Positions 26,400 to 36,200 of a stretch of DNA of 64,000 nucleotides are shown piece by piece. The position numbers were made by a program, and so were the translations under genes. How positions within the stretch are numbered: the first letter of the stretch is position 1; each line of letters opens with the position of its first letter. The notes under the pieces were generated by a model. It saw only the letters and a list, made by a program, of their open reading frames with translations, had not been told where the DNA came from and did no database searches. The stretch is from Brevibacterium sp. XM4083 (lineage in GTDB: Bacteria > Actinomycetota > Actinomycetes > Actinomycetales > Brevibacteriaceae): positions 310,001 through 374,000 of the forward strand of contig NZ_VFYR02000002.1 in assembly GCF_006489205.2 (NCBI RefSeq), given 5' to 3'.

Positions 26400-27521
26400 A
26401 TGACGGATCACCCGCGCACGACAGCCCCGGCGACCACGGTCACCGGGACCGCTTCGACAGGTGCGGATGTCGCTGCGAACTGGCCCGATCTGCTCATGAC
26501 CCTCATGCACGGCCAGGACCTCACCGAGGCGCAGGCCTCGTGGGCGATGGATCAGATCATGTCCGGGCAGACGCCGGATGTGACGATGGCCGCATTCCTC
26601 GCCGCACACCACACGAAGGGCGAGACGGTCGCGGAGATCGCCGGTCTCGTCGCCGCGATGATGGATCACGCGGTGCCCCTGCCGGGTCTCGAGGACTCCG
26701 TCGACATCGTCGGCACCGGCGGTGACCGGGCGAAGACCGCGAACATCTCCTCGACGGCGGCGATGATCATCTCCGCCACCGGGCAGCGGGTCGTCAAGCA
26801 CGGCAACCGAGCGACCTCCTCGGCGTCCGGGTCGGCCGACGTCCTCGAGGCTCTCGGCGTGCGGTTCGACATCACGCCGGAGCAGACGGGCATCGTCGCC
26901 GCCGAGGTGGGGCTCGCGTTCTGCTTCGCCAACGTCTTCCATCCGTCGATGCAGTTCGTCGCCGCCGTGCGGCGCCAGATCAGCGTGCCGACGGCGTTCA
27001 ACATCCTCGGTCCGCTGACGAACCCGGCCCGCGCCCGGCACACGGCGATCGGCGTCGCCGATGCGCAGATGGCCCCGCTCGTCGTCGGCACGCTTGCCAA
27101 ACGCGGTCACCAGGCGGTCGTCTTCCGCTCCCGTGACGGCCTCGACGAACTGAGCAACACCGATGTCAACGACGTCTGGGAGGTCCGCCACGGCGAGGTC
27201 GAGCACACGACCTTCGATGCCCTCGACCTCGGGTTCGAACGGGTGACGAAGGACGACCTGCGCGGCGGGGGTCCGCTCGAGAACGCGGCGATCACCCGGT
27301 CGGTGCTCGCCGGCGAGAAGTCACCGGTGCGCGACATCGTCCTCATCAACGCCGCCGCCGCGCTCGTCGCCGCCGACGAGGCGGCTGTCGGATCGTTCAC
27401 CGAGCGCCTCGCCGCGAAGCTGCGCATCGTCGAGGACACCGTCGACTCCGGGCTCGGGGCCCAGAAGCTCGATCAGCTCGTCACGGTCTCACGACGCATC
27501 GCCGAGGCGAACGGCGCCTGA
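26400..27521 (+). CDS. trpD: Anthranilate phosphoribosyltransferase
   Basis: A 373-aa enzyme of tryptophan synthesis that joins anthranilate to PRPP. It has the pyrophosphate loop DIVGTGGDRAKTANIS, the KHGNRA motif, and the HPSMQF/GPLTNPAR substrate-binding segments. It stands alone, not in a trp operon; its position next to ctaE is conserved in actinobacteria. The last 33 bp overlap the convergent nuclease gene. Confidence 0.95.
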   Translation: MTDHPRTTAPATTVTGTASTGADVAANWPDLLMTLMHGQDLTEAQASWAMDQIMSGQTPDVTMAAFLAAHHTKGETVAEIAGLVAAMMDHAVPLPGLEDSVDIVGTGGDRAKTANISSTAAMIISATGQRVVKHGNRATSSASGSADVLEALGVRFDITPEQTGIVAAEVGLAFCFANVFHPSMQFVAAVRRQISVPTAFNILGPLTNPARARHTAIGVADAQMAPLVVGTLAKRGHQAVVFRSRDGLDELSNTDVNDVWEVRHGEVEHTTFDALDLGFERVTKDDLRGGGPLENAAITRSVLAGEKSPVRDIVLINAAAALVAADEAAVGSFTERLAAKLRIVEDTVDSGLGAQKLDQLVTVSRRIAEANGA

Positions 27522-29243
27522 GGCCCGGGCGTGGAAGGCTGCGCCCTCCCGCGGCAGCGCCCATTCCCCGGTGACCGACCACGGCACGGCAGTCTCCAGC
27601 CAGTGGGCGAGCATCCGCGTCTCCTCGGGCAGCGGATCGCCGGGGGAGGGGAACAGGCCCGGGGCCGGCACCCACTCCGCCGTCGCCGCCAGCGCCGTGA
27701 ACGCCTCGTCGAGGCCGGTCGGCGTCGACCGGTGACCGGCCGCGGCGAGCCGACCGTGGCGGATGACGACGAGATCGATTCCGCCCTCACCCCCCGGGGC
27801 CCACGCCTGGATCTCCTCGACGGCGGCCAGGCCTCCCACGGTCTCGGCGCGGGCGGCCGTGGTCAGTGCCGCCCGCATGCCGTCACGGACCTCGGCGGCC
27901 GTCTCGTAGCGGGCTTCCCCGGACAGCCGTGCCATCCTCTCCCGACTGTGCTCGCGCAGCGAGGTGAAGTCTCCCGACAGCGCGCCGAAGAGCCCGGCGA
28001 TGACCGCCCGGTACTCGCTCGGATCGGTGACTCCGGCGCAGGGACCCCCGCACTGTCCGACCTGAGCGCTCACGCACGCACGGTGGGCTGCCAGTGTCGC
28101 GGGACTCACCTTCGCAGTGCACCGTTTGACGGGGTAGAGGGTCTCGAGGAGCTCCTTGACCGCCTGGGCCCGCTTCCGGGACCGGAACGGGCCCAGCGGC
28201 GGTGCCGGTGAGCGCTCGAGTGCGGAGCGGGAGCGGACGACGGAGAGCCTCGGGTAGGCCTCGTCGCTGAGGACGACCCAGGCGCTGCGCTCGGGGTTCT
28301 TCGACCGCCGGTTGTACGGCGGGGCGAGTTCGCCGATGAGGCGGACCTCGCGCACCTCCGCTTCGAGGACGTGCGCGCACGGCAGCGCGGTGACCTCCTG
28401 GGCGGCGGTGATCATCTCAGCCATCCGCCCCCGATTCTCCGAGGCGTTGAAGTAGCCGCGCACGCGTCGGGCCATGTTGCCGGACTTCCCGATGTAGAGG
28501 ACTCGACGGGTGCCGTCGACGAACATGTAGACCCCCGGCTCGGCGGGCACGCCCTTCGCGAGGTGCGCTTTGGCCTGGCGGCGGGCCCAGCCCGCCTGAC
28601 GGACCGTCGCGAGCTCTTCGAGGGTGGTGATGCCGAAGCTCCCGAACCGCTCGAGGAGGCGGTGGAGCACCTCGCCGGTCGCGCGGGCGTCCGACAGCGC
28701 GCGGTGGTCGGGTTCGACCGCGGTGCCGAAGTGGGCCGCGAGCGTGCCGAGTTTGTGGTTGCGGACCTCGTCGCGACCGAGCACGCGGCGCGAGAGCGTC
28801 ACCGTGTCGAGCACCTGAGGGCTCGGCCAGTGGTAGTCGAGACGGTCGCACGCGGAGCGGAGGAAGCCGATGTCGAAGGGGGCGTTGTGGGCGACGAGCA
28901 CGGTGCCGGCGGCGAATTCGAGGAAGCTCGGGAGCACCGAGCGGATCGTCGGGGCGTCGTCGACCATGGCGTGGGTGATGCCGGTGAGGCGGGAGACGAA
29001 CGGGGTGATGACGGAGTGCTCGGGCTTGACGAGGGTCTGGAACTCCCCGATGACCTCCCCGGCCCGCAGCTTGACTGCACCGATCTCGGTGATCTCCGCC
29101 GTTCCCGCGTGCGTGCCCGTCGTCTCGAGGTCGACGACGACGAACGTGACGTCGTAGAGCGGGGTGCCGATGTCCTCGAGGCTCAGCTGCGTGTGCTCGA
29201 GGCGGGTCGGCGCCCGATCGAAGGGGGCGGCGGGAGACGTCAT
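27489..29243 (-). CDS. DEDD exonuclease with GIY-YIG domain
   Basis: A 584-aa two-nuclease fusion. The N-terminal DnaQ-like 3'-5' exonuclease has VVVDLETTGT (Exo I), HNAPFDIGFL (Exo II) and HRALSDA (Exo III) motifs. A UvrC-type GIY-YIG domain follows from about residue 245 (GVYMFVDGTRRVLYIGKSG), with a cysteine-containing C-terminal region (CVSAQVGQCGGPC). It resembles Rv2191 and probably acts in DNA repair, but its pathway is not established. I chose ATG 29243; a CACACT box 7 nt upstream could be a leaderless -10. It overlaps trpD at the 3' end. Confidence 0.9.
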   Translation of the reverse strand: MTSPAAPFDRAPTRLEHTQLSLEDIGTPLYDVTFVVVDLETTGTHAGTAEITEIGAVKLRAGEVIGEFQTLVKPEHSVITPFVSRLTGITHAMVDDAPTIRSVLPSFLEFAAGTVLVAHNAPFDIGFLRSACDRLDYHWPSPQVLDTVTLSRRVLGRDEVRNHKLGTLAAHFGTAVEPDHRALSDARATGEVLHRLLERFGSFGITTLEELATVRQAGWARRQAKAHLAKGVPAEPGVYMFVDGTRRVLYIGKSGNMARRVRGYFNASENRGRMAEMITAAQEVTALPCAHVLEAEVREVRLIGELAPPYNRRSKNPERSAWVVLSDEAYPRLSVVRSRSALERSPAPPLGPFRSRKRAQAVKELLETLYPVKRCTAKVSPATLAAHRACVSAQVGQCGGPCAGVTDPSEYRAVIAGLFGALSGDFTSLREHSRERMARLSGEARYETAAEVRDGMRAALTTAARAETVGGLAAVEEIQAWAPGGEGGIDLVVIRHGRLAAAGHRSTPTGLDEAFTALAATAEWVPAPGLFPSPGDPLPEETRMLAHWLETAVPWSVTGEWALPREGAAFHARASGAVRLGDAS

Positions 29244-29277
29244 GGTCGCCAGTGTGCCAGGCGCCCCTGACACGCGC

Positions 29278-29712
29278 TCACACCGAGGCTCCGCTGTCCC
29301 CGCCCTCGGTGCGCGACTGCTTGGGCAGGTGGAAGAACAGTCCGATCGCACCGCCGATGCCGACGGCGAGCCCGACGAGGAGGAACCACTGCGGCAGCGG
29401 ACGGAAGAGGACTGCGCCGATGATGAGGAGGACGACGGCGCCGAAGGTCGCGACGACGGAGAGCATGAGCGTCGGGGGAGCCGTGCGCCACCCGATCGGG
29501 GCCGCGGGCTCGGGTTCCCAGTGCTCGGCGTCGGCCAGCCGCTCCCGGATCTCCTCGACGGGCAGCTCGCTCATCGGCGCATCCGGTTCGGACAGCCGGG
29601 CCACGACATCCTCCCAGTGGCTGTCGCTGACCCGGGAGGAGTCGCCGATCGTCTCGGACTCCGGCACGTGCCGGCGCCAGTCCTCGGTCTCGTCGTCGCT
29701 CATGTCATTCAT
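29278..29712 (-). CDS. Small membrane protein of unknown function
   Basis: A 144-aa protein not recognised. The acidic N-terminal half (WEDVVARLSEPDAPMSELP, VEEIRERLADAEHWEPEP) is followed by two hydrophobic spans (about residues 80-102 and 108-126) and a short polar tail. This pattern is common for conserved actinobacterial membrane proteins. It starts 6 bp after the alpha/beta-hydrolase stop; GGTGA lies 7 nt upstream of ATG 29712, so I prefer this start over ATG 29703. It is probably cotranslated with the hydrolase. Confidence 0.65.
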   Translation of the reverse strand: MNDMSDDETEDWRRHVPESETIGDSSRVSDSHWEDVVARLSEPDAPMSELPVEEIRERLADAEHWEPEPAAPIGWRTAPPTLMLSVVATFGAVVLLIIGAVLFRPLPQWFLLVGLAVGIGGAIGLFFHLPKQSRTEGGDSGASV

Positions 29713-29718
29713 CAGCAA

Positions 29719-30546
29719 TCACCGCTGCGGCGATATTCCCGGCACCGGCGAATCCGTCCCCGACCGCGGGGCGCCGGCCGCGCGCGGAGCATGCGCGCGG
29801 TGTGCGGCGGCGGCGACCGCCTCGGCGATGACGTCGGCATCGTAGTCGAGGGTCGCGACATGACGACTGCGCCGCAACGGCACGATGGCGGCTCGCACGC
29901 CGAGGCGGGACCGGAGCACCCGCAGACTCCGCGGTCCGACGACGCTGTCCTGACCGGACACGAGCACCGTCGTCGGCGTCGCCACCTGCCAGAGGTTCTC
30001 CCGCAGGTCGCGCAGGGCAGCGGCGAACGAGGCGACCGCGGCCACCGGGGTCCGGTCGCCGGCGAACTCGTCGCGGTCGGGATGGGCGATGTCGTTGCCG
30101 ATCGCCGGGACGAAGGGGACGACGTGCCGGAGCACGGGCAACAGGGGAGTGAGCGGGGAGTCGATGTAGAGGCCGGGGTTGACGAGGACGATCTCATCCG
30201 GCGGGTTCTCACCCGCCGCCAGGGCGAGGGTCAGTGCCCCGCCCATCGAGAGTCCGGCGACGACGACCCGGGTGTGGCGGGCCTGGAGCTCACGCAGCTC
30301 CGCCTCGGCGCCGGTCAGCCAGTCCGCCCACGTCGTGGCCGCAAGCTCCCGCCACGTGCCCCCGTGGCCGGGGAGGAGGGGGACGGAGACGCTGAGGTCC
30401 TCGGCTGCCAGGGCGCGCGCGATCGGCTGCCAGGCCGCCGGCGAGCCGGTGATGCCGTGGAGGAAGAGGACCGCGGTGTCCGCAGACGGGGCGATCGCGG
30501 AGTACGCGGCGCGCGGGGCGGCAGAGGGGGTGAAGTCGATGTCCAT
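29719..30546 (-). CDS. Alpha/beta hydrolase (carboxylesterase-like)
   Basis: A 275-aa hydrolase. The oxyanion-loop HGITGSP, the nucleophile elbow GLSMGG, an aspartate in SGQDSVVGP, and a histidine in SRHVATLDYD make up the expected triad. Similar to the monoacylglycerol lipase/Est30 carboxylesterase group; the substrate is unknown. Next to a PlsC-type acyltransferase, a lipid ester substrate is possible but unproven. Start ATG 30546 (MDIDFTP). Confidence 0.85.
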   Translation of the reverse strand: MDIDFTPSAAPRAAYSAIAPSADTAVLFLHGITGSPAAWQPIARALAAEDLSVSVPLLPGHGGTWRELAATTWADWLTGAEAELRELQARHTRVVVAGLSMGGALTLALAAGENPPDEIVLVNPGLYIDSPLTPLLPVLRHVVPFVPAIGNDIAHPDRDEFAGDRTPVAAVASFAAALRDLRENLWQVATPTTVLVSGQDSVVGPRSLRVLRSRLGVRAAIVPLRRSRHVATLDYDADVIAEAVAAAAHRAHAPRAAGAPRSGTDSPVPGISPQR

Positions 30547-30647
30547 TCCACCAGCATCGCACGTCGGTCGGCGACGCACGGTTCGACAGTGCAGTTGGAT
30601 ATATGATGACCGGGGACGTTCAAGCGTCGTGACATGGAAGGGTGCGC

Positions 30648-31379
30648 GTGTTCTACTGGTTTCTCAAACGGGTCCTGGCCGGACCCATCCTGCGGATCCT
30701 CTTCCGTCCGTGGGTGCGCGGTTTGGACAACCTGCCGCAGGACGGCCCGGCGATCATCGCCGGCAACCACATGCACTTCATGGATTCGATCTTCGTTCCG
30801 CTGCTCGCCCCGCGCCCCGTCGTCTACCTCGCGAAGAAGGACTACTTCACCGGACGCGGCATCAAAGGCGCGGCGACGCGGTGGTTCTTCAAGCTCAACA
30901 ACCAGCTGCCGATGGACCGCGGCGGCGGCTCCGGGTCCCAGGCGTCACTGGAGTCCGGGCTCAAGGTCCTCCGTGAGGGCAATTCGCTGGGCATCTACCC
31001 CGAGGGGACGCGCTCTCCCGACGGCAAGCTCTACCGCGGCCGCACCGGCATCGCCCGCCTCGTCCTCGAATCCGGGGCCCCCGTCATCCCCGTTGCGATC
31101 ATCGGCACCGACAAGATCCAGCCCGCCGGCCGTCTCATCCCGAAGTTCCGGCGCGTCGGCGTCGTCTTCGGCTCGCCGATGGACTTCTCGAAGTACGAGG
31201 GCCTGCCCGTCGACCGGTTCCTGCTGCGGTCGATCACCGATGAGATCATGTACGAGATCATGCGCCTGAGCGGCCAGGAGTACGTCGACACCTATGCCTC
31301 GACCGTGAAGACGAAGCTGCTGACCTCGGCGAAGCCGAAGAAGGCAGCGGAGGAAACCGACGACGGGACCGCCGCCTGA
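30648..31379 (+). CDS. plsC: 1-acyl-sn-glycerol-3-phosphate acyltransferase
   Basis: A 243-aa membrane-associated acyltransferase. Motif NHMHFMD (NHx4D) and YPEGTRSPDG are the family catalytic and glycerol-phosphate-binding blocks. The role is acylation of lysophosphatidate in phospholipid synthesis; actinobacteria have several paralogues, so this one's substrate could differ. I start at GTG 30648 because GGAAGG (30636-30641) is 6 nt away; the GTG at 30642 would abut the ribosome-binding site. Confidence 0.87.
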   Translation: MFYWFLKRVLAGPILRILFRPWVRGLDNLPQDGPAIIAGNHMHFMDSIFVPLLAPRPVVYLAKKDYFTGRGIKGAATRWFFKLNNQLPMDRGGGSGSQASLESGLKVLREGNSLGIYPEGTRSPDGKLYRGRTGIARLVLESGAPVIPVAIIGTDKIQPAGRLIPKFRRVGVVFGSPMDFSKYEGLPVDRFLLRSITDEIMYEIMRLSGQEYVDTYASTVKTKLLTSAKPKKAAEETDDGTAA

Positions 31380-31560
31380 GCTCTCATCGTCCGAGGTCAC
31401 AAGCGGTGCCTGCCGGATCCGTCACAGGTTGGAGACGGTGTTCGATTCCTCCCATAACGGCGACACGCGCAAATCGTTACCTTGGGGTGTTTGTCGCGGC
31501 CTCCGCGGCAGAATAGTTTGGAGTTGTTGAATCCCACTGTAGGTTCGCTGCGAAGAGCGG

Positions 31561-31577
31561 TAGAATGGTTCCATTCT
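31561..31577 (+). promoter_or_regulatory. Promoter with overlapping palindrome, MerR gene
   Basis: TAGAATGGTTCCATTCT contains a TAGAAT -10 box and the 7-bp inverted repeat AGAATGG-TT-CCATTCT in the same place. It lies 54 bp upstream of the MerR start, so autoregulation is plausible. Confidence 0.45.
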
Positions 31578-31630
31578 CTGACCCTTCGAAGCGGCCTCGC
31601 TTCCCCCAGGGACTATAAGGAGGAGTCGGT

Positions 31631-32212
31631 GTGAACCGCTCAAGTCACGAAAGCGTCGAGTCGACGCCACTGCCGTCGGCAGCACAGGGTCTCCTGTTCG
31701 ACGACGACCTGCCCGTCCTCGACGAAGAGGCCGGCTACCGCGGTCCCACCGTGTGCAAGGTCGTCGGCATCAGCTACCGGCGCCTCGACTACTGGGCACG
31801 CACCGACCTCGTCACTCCCTCGATCCGCAACGCCACCGGCTCCGGCAGCCAGCGTCTCTACAGCTTCCGCGACATCCTCGTCCTCAAGATCGTCAAGCGC
31901 CTCCTCGACACCGGTGTCGGGCTGCAGTCGATCCGCACCGCCGTCGACCACCTGCGGTCCCGCGGCGTCGAGGACCTCTCCCAGATCACGCTGATGTCCG
32001 ACGGCGCGAGCGTCTTCGAATGCACCTCGCCCGATGAGGTCGTCGACCTCCTCCAGGGCGGACAGGGAGTCTTCGGCATCGCCGTCGGCCGCGTGTGGAA
32101 CGAAGTCGAAGGCAGCCTCTCGGAACTGCCGAGCGAACGCCTGCCCGAAGACGATTCCGCCGTCCTCGCGATGGACGAGCTCGCGCAACGCCGCGCCCAG
32201 AAGCTCGGCTGA
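31631..32212 (+). CDS. MerR family transcriptional regulator
   Basis: A 193-aa regulator. The winged-helix region shows YRGPTVCKVVGISYRRLDYW, ARTDLVTPS, and GSQRLYSFRDILVLKIVK, the Rv1828-like type that acts without a bound metal or drug pocket. The remaining part (about residues 100-193) is a helical dimerisation domain with a short C-terminal tail. It starts at GTG 31631 with a strong AAGGAGGAG 5 nt upstream. Confidence 0.88.
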   Translation: MNRSSHESVESTPLPSAAQGLLFDDDLPVLDEEAGYRGPTVCKVVGISYRRLDYWARTDLVTPSIRNATGSGSQRLYSFRDILVLKIVKRLLDTGVGLQSIRTAVDHLRSRGVEDLSQITLMSDGASVFECTSPDEVVDLLQGGQGVFGIAVGRVWNEVEGSLSELPSERLPEDDSAVLAMDELAQRRAQKLG

Positions 32213-32231
32213 GCACAGACCCCAGGGAAGA

Positions 32232-32270
32232 CGGCGAAGGGCCCAACCGATTCGGTTGGGCCCTTCGCCG
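32232..32270. terminator. Bidirectional terminator, MerR / ParA
   Basis: A 19-bp perfect inverted repeat, CGGCGAAGGGCCCAACCGA / TCGGTTGGGCCCTTCGCCG, with a single-base centre, between convergent genes. Confidence 0.9.
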
Positions 32271-32296
32271 TTGTGCCGCACTGCGGCAGGGAGGGT

Positions 32297-33112
32297 CTAG
32301 GACTGCTTGGCCGACTTCCGGCCGCGGATGTTCTCCGAGCGCAGGGCACGCTCGAGGAGGGCATCGAACGAGGAGGTGACCTCCTCGGCGGGTTTGCCCG
32401 GCCATGAATGGATGGGCCGAGCCGAGCCCTGCGCCTGCTGCATGACAGCGCGTTCGGCGAGCGGGGGATTGAGGACGAGCGGGCCGAACATCTCCCGCAT
32501 CTCCGTGATCCGGTAGTCGTGCTCGGTCGAACCGGCGCGCACGCGGTTGACGACGAGGCCGAGCGGCTGGATGTCGGAGGTGCCGCGCTGGCGCAGCTCG
32601 TCGGCGGCGCGCAATGCGCGGTCGGCGGCGGCGACGGAGAAGAGACTCGGCTCGGTGACGACCGCCACCCGGCTGCTCGCCGTCCACGCGGTGCGGGTGA
32701 GTCCATTGAGGCTCGGCGGGCAGTCGATGAGGACGAGCCGGTAGCCCTTCGCGATGCGGCTGAGCGCATCCTCGAGCCGGCGCAGGTAGCGCTCGGACAG
32801 GGAGGGACGGTCGAACTCCGCGGCCCGCGGCGAGCCGGAGATGACATCAAGGTGCCCCAGCTTGTCACCGACCCACCCCGAGGGGATGATCGCCTCGGAG
32901 AGGATCTTCTGCGATTTCGGGGCGGCGAGGACGTCGGCGATGTCGACCCTCGTCGAGGTGGGGACGTCGAGTCCCGTCGACGAGTCCGCCTGCGGGTCCA
33001 TGTCGACGACGAGCGTCGGGATGCCGCGGTTGTACGCGGCCGACGCGAGACCGAGGGTCACGGACGTCTTGCCGACGCCGCCCTTGAGACTGCTGATACT
33101 GAGGACAAGCAC
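32297..33112 (-). CDS. ParA family ATPase
   Basis: A 271-aa deviant Walker ATPase. The P-loop is KGGVGKTS with the signature lysine, followed by VVDMDPQAD and the Walker B-like LVLIDCPPSL. It lacks a ParB partner and lies next to a MerR regulator, so it is probably an orphan positioning ATPase and not the chromosomal ParA. I chose GTG 33112 because a TACCGT -10 lies 6 nt upstream and it gives the family start VLVLSISSLKGG. The AGGAGG in between is too close to act as a ribosome-binding site. Confidence 0.87.
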   Translation of the reverse strand: MLVLSISSLKGGVGKTSVTLGLASAAYNRGIPTLVVDMDPQADSSTGLDVPTSTRVDIADVLAAPKSQKILSEAIIPSGWVGDKLGHLDVISGSPRAAEFDRPSLSERYLRRLEDALSRIAKGYRLVLIDCPPSLNGLTRTAWTASSRVAVVTEPSLFSVAAADRALRAADELRQRGTSDIQPLGLVVNRVRAGSTEHDYRITEMREMFGPLVLNPPLAERAVMQQAQGSARPIHSWPGKPAEEVTSSFDALLERALRSENIRGRKSAKQS

Positions 33113-33118
33113 CCTCCT

Positions 33119-33124
33119 ACGGTA
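33119..33124 (-). promoter_or_regulatory. -10 box of leaderless ParA-gene promoter
   Basis: TACCGT on the minus strand, then 6 nt (AGGAGG) and GTG 33112. The layout is the same as at the RDD gene. Confidence 0.45.
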
Positions 33125-33288
33125 ACGTATCCTCCCCGTTCGGGCAGGGTCGACCACGCCGAGGTGAGCGCGGTGCCCGAATCGGGGACCCCCTGCATTC
33201 AGTGGTCCACGTCACTGAGTAGAGTGGTCTCTCGACAGCCAGTCGACTGTTCGCCGCTCGGCGACCGATGAAGAAGCGAGAAACACGG

Positions 33289-36200
33289 ATGTTCTCTAAA
33301 GTGCTTGTGGCCAATCGCGGGGAGATCGCCGTCCGCGCGTTCCGCGCGGCGTACGAACTCGGCGCCTCGACCGTTGCTGTCTTCCCCTACGAAGACCGCA
33401 ACTCCGAACACCGGATGAAGGCCGACGAGGCCTACATGATCGGCGATGAGGGGCATCCGGTCCGCGCCTACCTCAATGTCGAGGAGATCATCCGCGTCGC
33501 CAAGGAGTCCGGCGCCGACGCCGTCTACCCCGGGTACGGCTTCCTCTCGGAGAACCCCGATCTCGCCCGCGCGTGCGCAGAGAACGGCATCACGTTCATC
33601 GGCCCCAAGGCCGATGTCCTCGAACTCGCCGGCAACAAGGTCCAAGCGCTCTCGGCAGCGCGCGGGGCGGGAATCCCGGTCCTCGACTCGACCCGTCCCT
33701 CCGCGGACATCGCCCAGCTGCTCGCCGACGCCGAATCGATGGAGTACCCCCTCTTCGTCAAGGCCGTCGCCGGCGGCGGGGGCCGCGGCATGCGCCGGGT
33801 CTCGGATCCCGACCAGCTCGAGGACGCCCTCAAGGCCGCGATGCGCGAAGCCGAAGGCGCCTTCGGCGATCCCACGGTCTTCATCGAGCAGGCCGTGCAG
33901 CGGCCGCGCCACATCGAGGTCCAGATACTCGCCGACAACGATGCGAACGCGATCCACCTCTTCGAACGCGACTGCTCCGTCCAGCGCCGCCACCAGAAGG
34001 TCATCGAGATCGCTCCGGCGCCCAACCTCGACCCGGAGATCGCCGCGGCGCTGCACTCCGACGCCCTGAAATTCGCCGAGGCGCTCGGCTACCAGAACGC
34101 CGGCACCGTCGAGTTCCTCCTCGAGACCGACGGACCCCGAGCGGGCAAGCACGTGTTCATCGAGATGAACCCCCGCATCCAGGTCGAGCACACCGTGACC
34201 GAGGAGATCACCGACGTCGACCTCGTCGCCTCCCAGATGCGCATCGCAGCGGGGGAGACGCTGGCCGACCTCGGGCTGCGCCAGGAGGACATGCGGATCA
34301 AGGGCGCGGCCCTGCAGTGCCGCATCACGACAGAGGATCCGGCGAACTCGTTCCGTCCCGACACCGGCACGATCACCGCCTACCGGTCCGCCGGCGGCGC
34401 GGGCGTCCGCCTCGACGGCGGCACCGTCCACGCGGGCGCCTCGGTGAGCGCGCACTTCGACTCGATGCTCGTCAAGCTCACATGCCGCGGACGCGACTTC
34501 GCCCAGGCCGTCTCCCGCGCCCGCCGCGCCCTCGCGGAGTTCCGCATCCGCGGCGTGTCGTCGAACATCGGCTTCCTCCAGGCCGTGCTCGAGGACCCCT
34601 CGTTCGTCGCCGGCGACCTCGCGACCTCGTTCATCGAGGAGCGCCCGCAGCTCCTCGACGCCCGGGTCAGCGCCGACCGCGGCTCGAAGATCCTCGACTA
34701 CCTCGCCGACGTCACCGTCAACCGGCCCCACGGTGAGCCGACCGTGCGTCTGCGCCCGGCCGACAAGCTGCCCGACCTCGACCTTGGTCAGGCTCCGCCT
34801 CCCGGCAGCCGCGACCGCCTCCTCGACCTCGGCCCCGAGGCCTTCGCCCGGTCCCTGCGCGACCAGGAGGCCCTGGCGGTCACGGACACGACGTTCCGCG
34901 ACGCCCACCAGTCCCTGCTCGCCACCCGAGTGCGCACCCGCGACCTCCTCGCCGTCGCCGGCCATGTCGCCCGGATGACCCCGCAGCTGCTGAGCATCGA
35001 GGCCTGGGGCGGGGCCACCTACGATGTCGCGCTGCGCTTCCTCGGTGAGGACCCGTGGGAGCGGCTGGCCCAGCTGCGCGAGGCCGTGCCGAACATCGCC
35101 CTGCAGATGCTCCTGCGCGGGCGCAACACCGTCGGGTACACGCCGTACCCCACGCAGGTCACCGATGCCTTCGTCGACGAGGCGGCCCGCACCGGCATCG
35201 ACGTCTTCCGCATCTTCGACGCCCTCAACGACATCGAGCAGATGCGCCCGGCGATCGAGGCCGTGCGGGGGACGAACACGACGATCGCCGAGGTGGCCCT
35301 CTGCTACACCTCGGACATCCTCGACCCGAACGAGGAGCTCTACACCCTCGACTACTACCTCCGGCTCGCCGAGCAGATCGTCGAGGCCGGAGCACACGTG
35401 CTCGCGGTCAAGGACATGGCCGGTCTGCTGCGTCCGGCCGCCGCAGCGAAGCTCGTGACCGCGCTGCGGGAGAACTTCGACCTGCCCGTCCACGTCCACA
35501 CCCATGACACGGCCGGCGGTCAGCTCGCGACCCTCTTCGCCGCGGCCGGCGCCGGAGCCGACGCCGTCGATGCCGCCTCGGCGGCGATGGCCGGCACGAC
35601 GAGCCAGCCGAGCCTCTCCGCTCTCGTCGCCGCCTTCGAGCACACCGACCGGGACACCGGCATCAGCCTCACCGCCGTCGAGGACCTCGAACCCTACTGG
35701 GAGTCCGTGCGCAAGGTCTACGCTCCCTTCGAATCGGGCCTGCCGGGGCCGACGGGCCGCGTCTACCGGCACGAGATCCCCGGCGGTCAGCTCTCGAACC
35801 TGCGGCAGCAGGCCGTGGCCCTCGGCCTCGGGGAGCGGTTCGAGGAGATCGAGAAGATGTACGAGGCCGCCGATGACATCCTCGGCCACCTCGTCAAGGT
35901 CACGCCCTCGTCGAAGGTCGTCGGCGACCTCGCCCTCCACCTCGTCGGAGCTGGCGTCGACCCGGCCGAGTTCGCGGAGAACCCGGAGAAGTTCGACATC
36001 CCGGACTCGGTCATCGGCTTCCTCTCCGGCGACCTCGGTGACCCTCCGGGCGGCTGGCCCGAGCCCTTCCGGACGAAGGCCCTGGCCGGTCGCACCCACA
36101 AGCCCGTGACCGAGGAGCTCGCACCAGCGGATGCGGAGGCCCTGACGACCCCCGGACCCGAGCGGCAGGCGAAGCTCAACGAACTGCTCTTCCCCGCCCC

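Noticed and set aside
33199..36099. 966-codon open frame on the minus strand
   Set aside because: Antisense to pyruvate carboxylase, Arg/Val/Glu/Asp-rich with no family features.
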